Shown here one piece after another: positions 61,984-64,000 of a stretch of DNA of 64,000 bases. The DNA is from Bartonella taylorii (lineage in GTDB: Bacteria > Pseudomonadota > Alphaproteobacteria > Rhizobiales > Rhizobiaceae): contig NZ_CP083693.1 of assembly GCF_023920105.1 (NCBI RefSeq), positions 1,629,001-1,693,000 on the forward strand. The letters run 5' to 3'. Made by a program: the position numbers and the translations under genes. The notes below the pieces were generated by a model. The model made no database searches. It was not told where the DNA came from and saw only the letters and a list, made by a program, of their open reading frames with translations. Each line of letters begins with the position of its first letter. The stretch's first letter is position 1.

Positions 61984-64000
61984 GTGCTCAACTTTGGTGA
62001 TGCTACCCCCAAAGAAAAAGCTCAAAAAATGATCCGAATCTGTACTCATCTCTTTTGCCTTTTTTTCATTTTTTCTCCAACATGCGCTATTGCTCTGTCA
62101 TTGGAAATGCATCTACCACCTACCTTCACTTTACCAGATGCTCCATGGCTTCTTTTAGCGCTCTGCGGAGGAATTTCTTGTGCCTCACTTCTTATGTGTA
62201 TGGCAGTTATTATGCGCGTAAAAAAAGCTTCACAAAAACCTTTGAAAGTAATTCAAGCAGATTTTTCTGAAAAACTTCGATATTATGAGTGGCTTTTGGA
62301 AGAAACAGGACAATCCCTTCTTATTTGGGAAAATCCAACGGATTCACCCCGTGTAGTTGGTAATATTCCCGTATTACAAAAAGCAGGAATTCATCAGAAA
62401 GACTTTCAGTATTTTAACCTATGGCTTGAAGAAAATTCAAGCCGAGAACTTGACTACGCATTAACGCAATTGCGTTACAATTCTCACCCTTTTGAACTTT
62501 CCATCACCACCACAAACAATATGCTGTTACAAGTTACAGGGGTAATCGCCGGCACAGCAGCCATTGCACGCTTTCAAGACATTTCAACACAACAGAGCGA
62601 AAATGCTCGTTTACAGAAAGATATCGCTACAATTCTCACCGAACTGAGAATGCAGCGCAATCTTCTTGATCGTATTCAAGAACCTGTATGGATAAGAGAT
62701 TGTGAGGGGAAAGTTTGTTTTATCAATCGCGCCTTTAAAGAAATGACAGGCTTTAGAGAAAATAACAATGAAGTCATTGATCTTTTTAATGAAAAAACAC
62801 AACCCAAAACAGATGAAATAGAAACGATTTTTCAAGAGCACGTTCATACAGTCATTGATGGAGAACGGCACTGTTTTTACCTCACACGGATTACAACAGA
62901 AGAAGGAATGGCAGCTTTTGCCCGTGATGACAGCGCATATGAAAACCTTGCCAATGAACTGAGGCACGTTCTTCAAAGCCATTGTGAAACACTTGATCAA
63001 ATCTCAACAGCTGTAGCCATTTTTGATACAAACCAAAAATTAAAATTCTGCAATCAGGCTTTTAAAATTTTATGGTCGTTGGAGAGTTCTTTTCTAGAAA
63101 GTAAACCAAGCCATACATTGCTTCTTGAACACTTGCGTGAAAAAGGACTCCTTGCGGAAAATCCCGATTGGCGCGCGTGGAAAGAAGAACTTTTTAAAGC
63201 CTATCGGCAAACAGAATCGAATCAACAAATATGGAATCTTCCTGATGGGCGCACGGTACGTGTTATTTCCAGCCCCCATCCACAAGGAGGTGTCACTTGG
63301 CTTTACGAAAATCTCACAGAAAAAATTGATCTTGAACGACGCTATAATACACTTATTAAAATACAAGGCGAAACGCTTGATAAACTTTCAGAAGGAGTGG
63401 TAGTTTTTGGCACTGACGGGCGTCTTCGTTTATCGAATCCAGCTCTGTCTAAATTATGGTCTCTTCCCTATAATTTATTGGTAGAAGGTACCCATATCAC
63501 ACAGCTACAAGGCCATTGTTCAGCTCTGTGCACGGGGACTGAATGGAATCAGTTTGCCAAATTTATTACAGGTTTTGCTGAAAAGCGTGACACATATTCA
63601 GGTCGTATGGATCTCAAAAACGAAATGATTATTGACTACACATTGGTCCCGCTCCCCAATGGGCAAACGATGCTCACTTTCGTTAATGTTACGGACACCG
63701 TCCATGTTGCGCGTGCTCTTCAAGAAAAAAATGAAGCCTTGGAAAGTGCTGATCGTTTGCGTAATGAATTTGTCCAACATGTTTCCTATGAATTGCGCAC
63801 ACCTCTCACCAATATTATAGGATTTTCTGATATTTTACGTGATCAAATTTTTGGCTCTATCAATGAACGTCAAAAGGAATATCTTGGGCACATCCATTCA
63901 GAATCAGACGCTCTTTTGAATATTGTTAATGATATTCTTGACCTTGCAACCCTTGATGCGGGTATCATGGAGCTAGACATACAGTCAGTTAATATTGCCG
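61984..64000 (+). CDS. divL: DivL-type PAS sensor kinase homologue (partial, runs off window)
   Basis: Membrane-bound cell-cycle kinase-like protein; 672 codons are seen before the window ends. Two hydrophobic segments (about 18-36 and 54-76) are followed by PAS-like repeats, e.g. RIQEPVWIRDCEGKVCFINR, TAVAIFDTNQKLKFCNQAF and EGVVVFGTDGRLRLSNPAL. The DHp motif reads HVSYELRTPLTNIIGFSDIL: Tyr602 stands where kinases have the phosphorylated His, the hallmark of DivL, which controls CtrA through CckA. The ATPase domain lies beyond the edge. Start is GTG with AAGGA 9 nt upstream; an ATG at 62029 is an alternative. The position after ahcY matches DivL in Agrobacterium. Confidence 0.88.
   Translation, partial: MLNFGDATPKEKAQKMIRICTHLFCLFFIFSPTCAIALSLEMHLPPTFTLPDAPWLLLALCGGISCASLLMCMAVIMRVKKASQKPLKVIQADFSEKLRYYEWLLEETGQSLLIWENPTDSPRVVGNIPVLQKAGIHQKDFQYFNLWLEENSSRELDYALTQLRYNSHPFELSITTTNNMLLQVTGVIAGTAAIARFQDISTQQSENARLQKDIATILTELRMQRNLLDRIQEPVWIRDCEGKVCFINRAFKEMTGFRENNNEVIDLFNEKTQPKTDEIETIFQEHVHTVIDGERHCFYLTRITTEEGMAAFARDDSAYENLANELRHVLQSHCETLDQISTAVAIFDTNQKLKFCNQAFKILWSLESSFLESKPSHTLLLEHLREKGLLAENPDWRAWKEELFKAYRQTESNQQIWNLPDGRTVRVISSPHPQGGVTWLYENLTEKIDLERRYNTLIKIQGETLDKLSEGVVVFGTDGRLRLSNPALSKLWSLPYNLLVEGTHITQLQGHCSALCTGTEWNQFAKFITGFAEKRDTYSGRMDLKNEMIIDYTLVPLPNGQTMLTFVNVTDTVHVARALQEKNEALESADRLRNEFVQHVSYELRTPLTNIIGFSDILRDQIFGSINERQKEYLGHIHSESDALLNIVNDILDLATLDAGIMELDIQSVNIA

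Overview
The window is a 64 kb stretch of a low-GC alphaproteobacterial chromosome. It is most likely a Bartonella species. The evidence is the ChvI/ChvG-type two-component pair (BatR/BatS in Bartonella) followed by hprK, an EIIA and HPr; an ahcY-divL pair; Rhizobiales-type AccD, UbiE and UbiB; AT-rich codon use; and an unusually large amount of empty or decayed sequence between housekeeping genes. I see no rRNA, tRNA, CRISPR array, intact prophage or intact insertion sequence.

Layout. 1-3.9 kb (minus): pheT (cut by the window edge), pheS, rplT, rpmI, nth. 4.0-7.1 kb: a small heat-shock protein with a DUF1150 partner, a lipoprotein transglycosylase and rmuC. 7.2-13.1 kb: def-fmt-truA, a LOG-family protein, dapD and lepA. 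13.5-15.4 kb (minus): argB with a downstream EamA exporter. 16.3-19.5 kb (minus): dnaK-dnaJ. 20.2-21.4 kb: a periplasmic copper chaperone and a BON-LysM protein, converging on a shared terminator. 21.7-25.6 kb: the batR-batS-hprK-EIIA-ptsH signalling cluster. 26.2-33.9 kb: thpR, grpE, hrcA, rdgB-hemW, dapE, a YgjP-like metallopeptidase and an alpha/beta hydrolase. 34.1-36.7 kb: infC (ATT start) and an MsbA-like ABC exporter. 36.7-38.0 kb is a gene graveyard. 38.0-44.6 kb (minus): tamA-tamB. 45.0-54.5 kb: a YifB/ComM-type ATPase, a solute-binding protein, gyrB, ubiE-ubiB and coaBC. 55.1-59.7 kb: an EI24 protein, accD-folC and an NDUFA9-like protein. 59.7-60.5 kb holds a second decayed repeat. 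60.5-64 kb: ahcY and the start of divL.

How it works together. Four chaperone or heat-shock transcription units (hsp20, dnaKJ, hrcA, grpE) each carry an upstream sequence resembling an RpoH promoter, so the window holds much of a heat-shock regulon. The BatRS-HprK-PTS cluster joins envelope and pH sensing to a regulatory phosphotransferase branch. In relatives that cluster runs straight on into ahcY and divL; here they are about 35 kb away. Similar separations (infC from rpmI-rplT, dapD from dapE) point to a reshuffled chromosome.

Most notable: a CoaBC carrying an antitoxin-like ribbon-helix-helix domain at its N-terminus; a DivL with Tyr in place of the phospho-accepting His; a degenerate direct repeat of about 0.4 kb at 37.4 and 59.8 kb, the second copy lying next to the ahcY breakpoint; and several possible tiny or broken genes.
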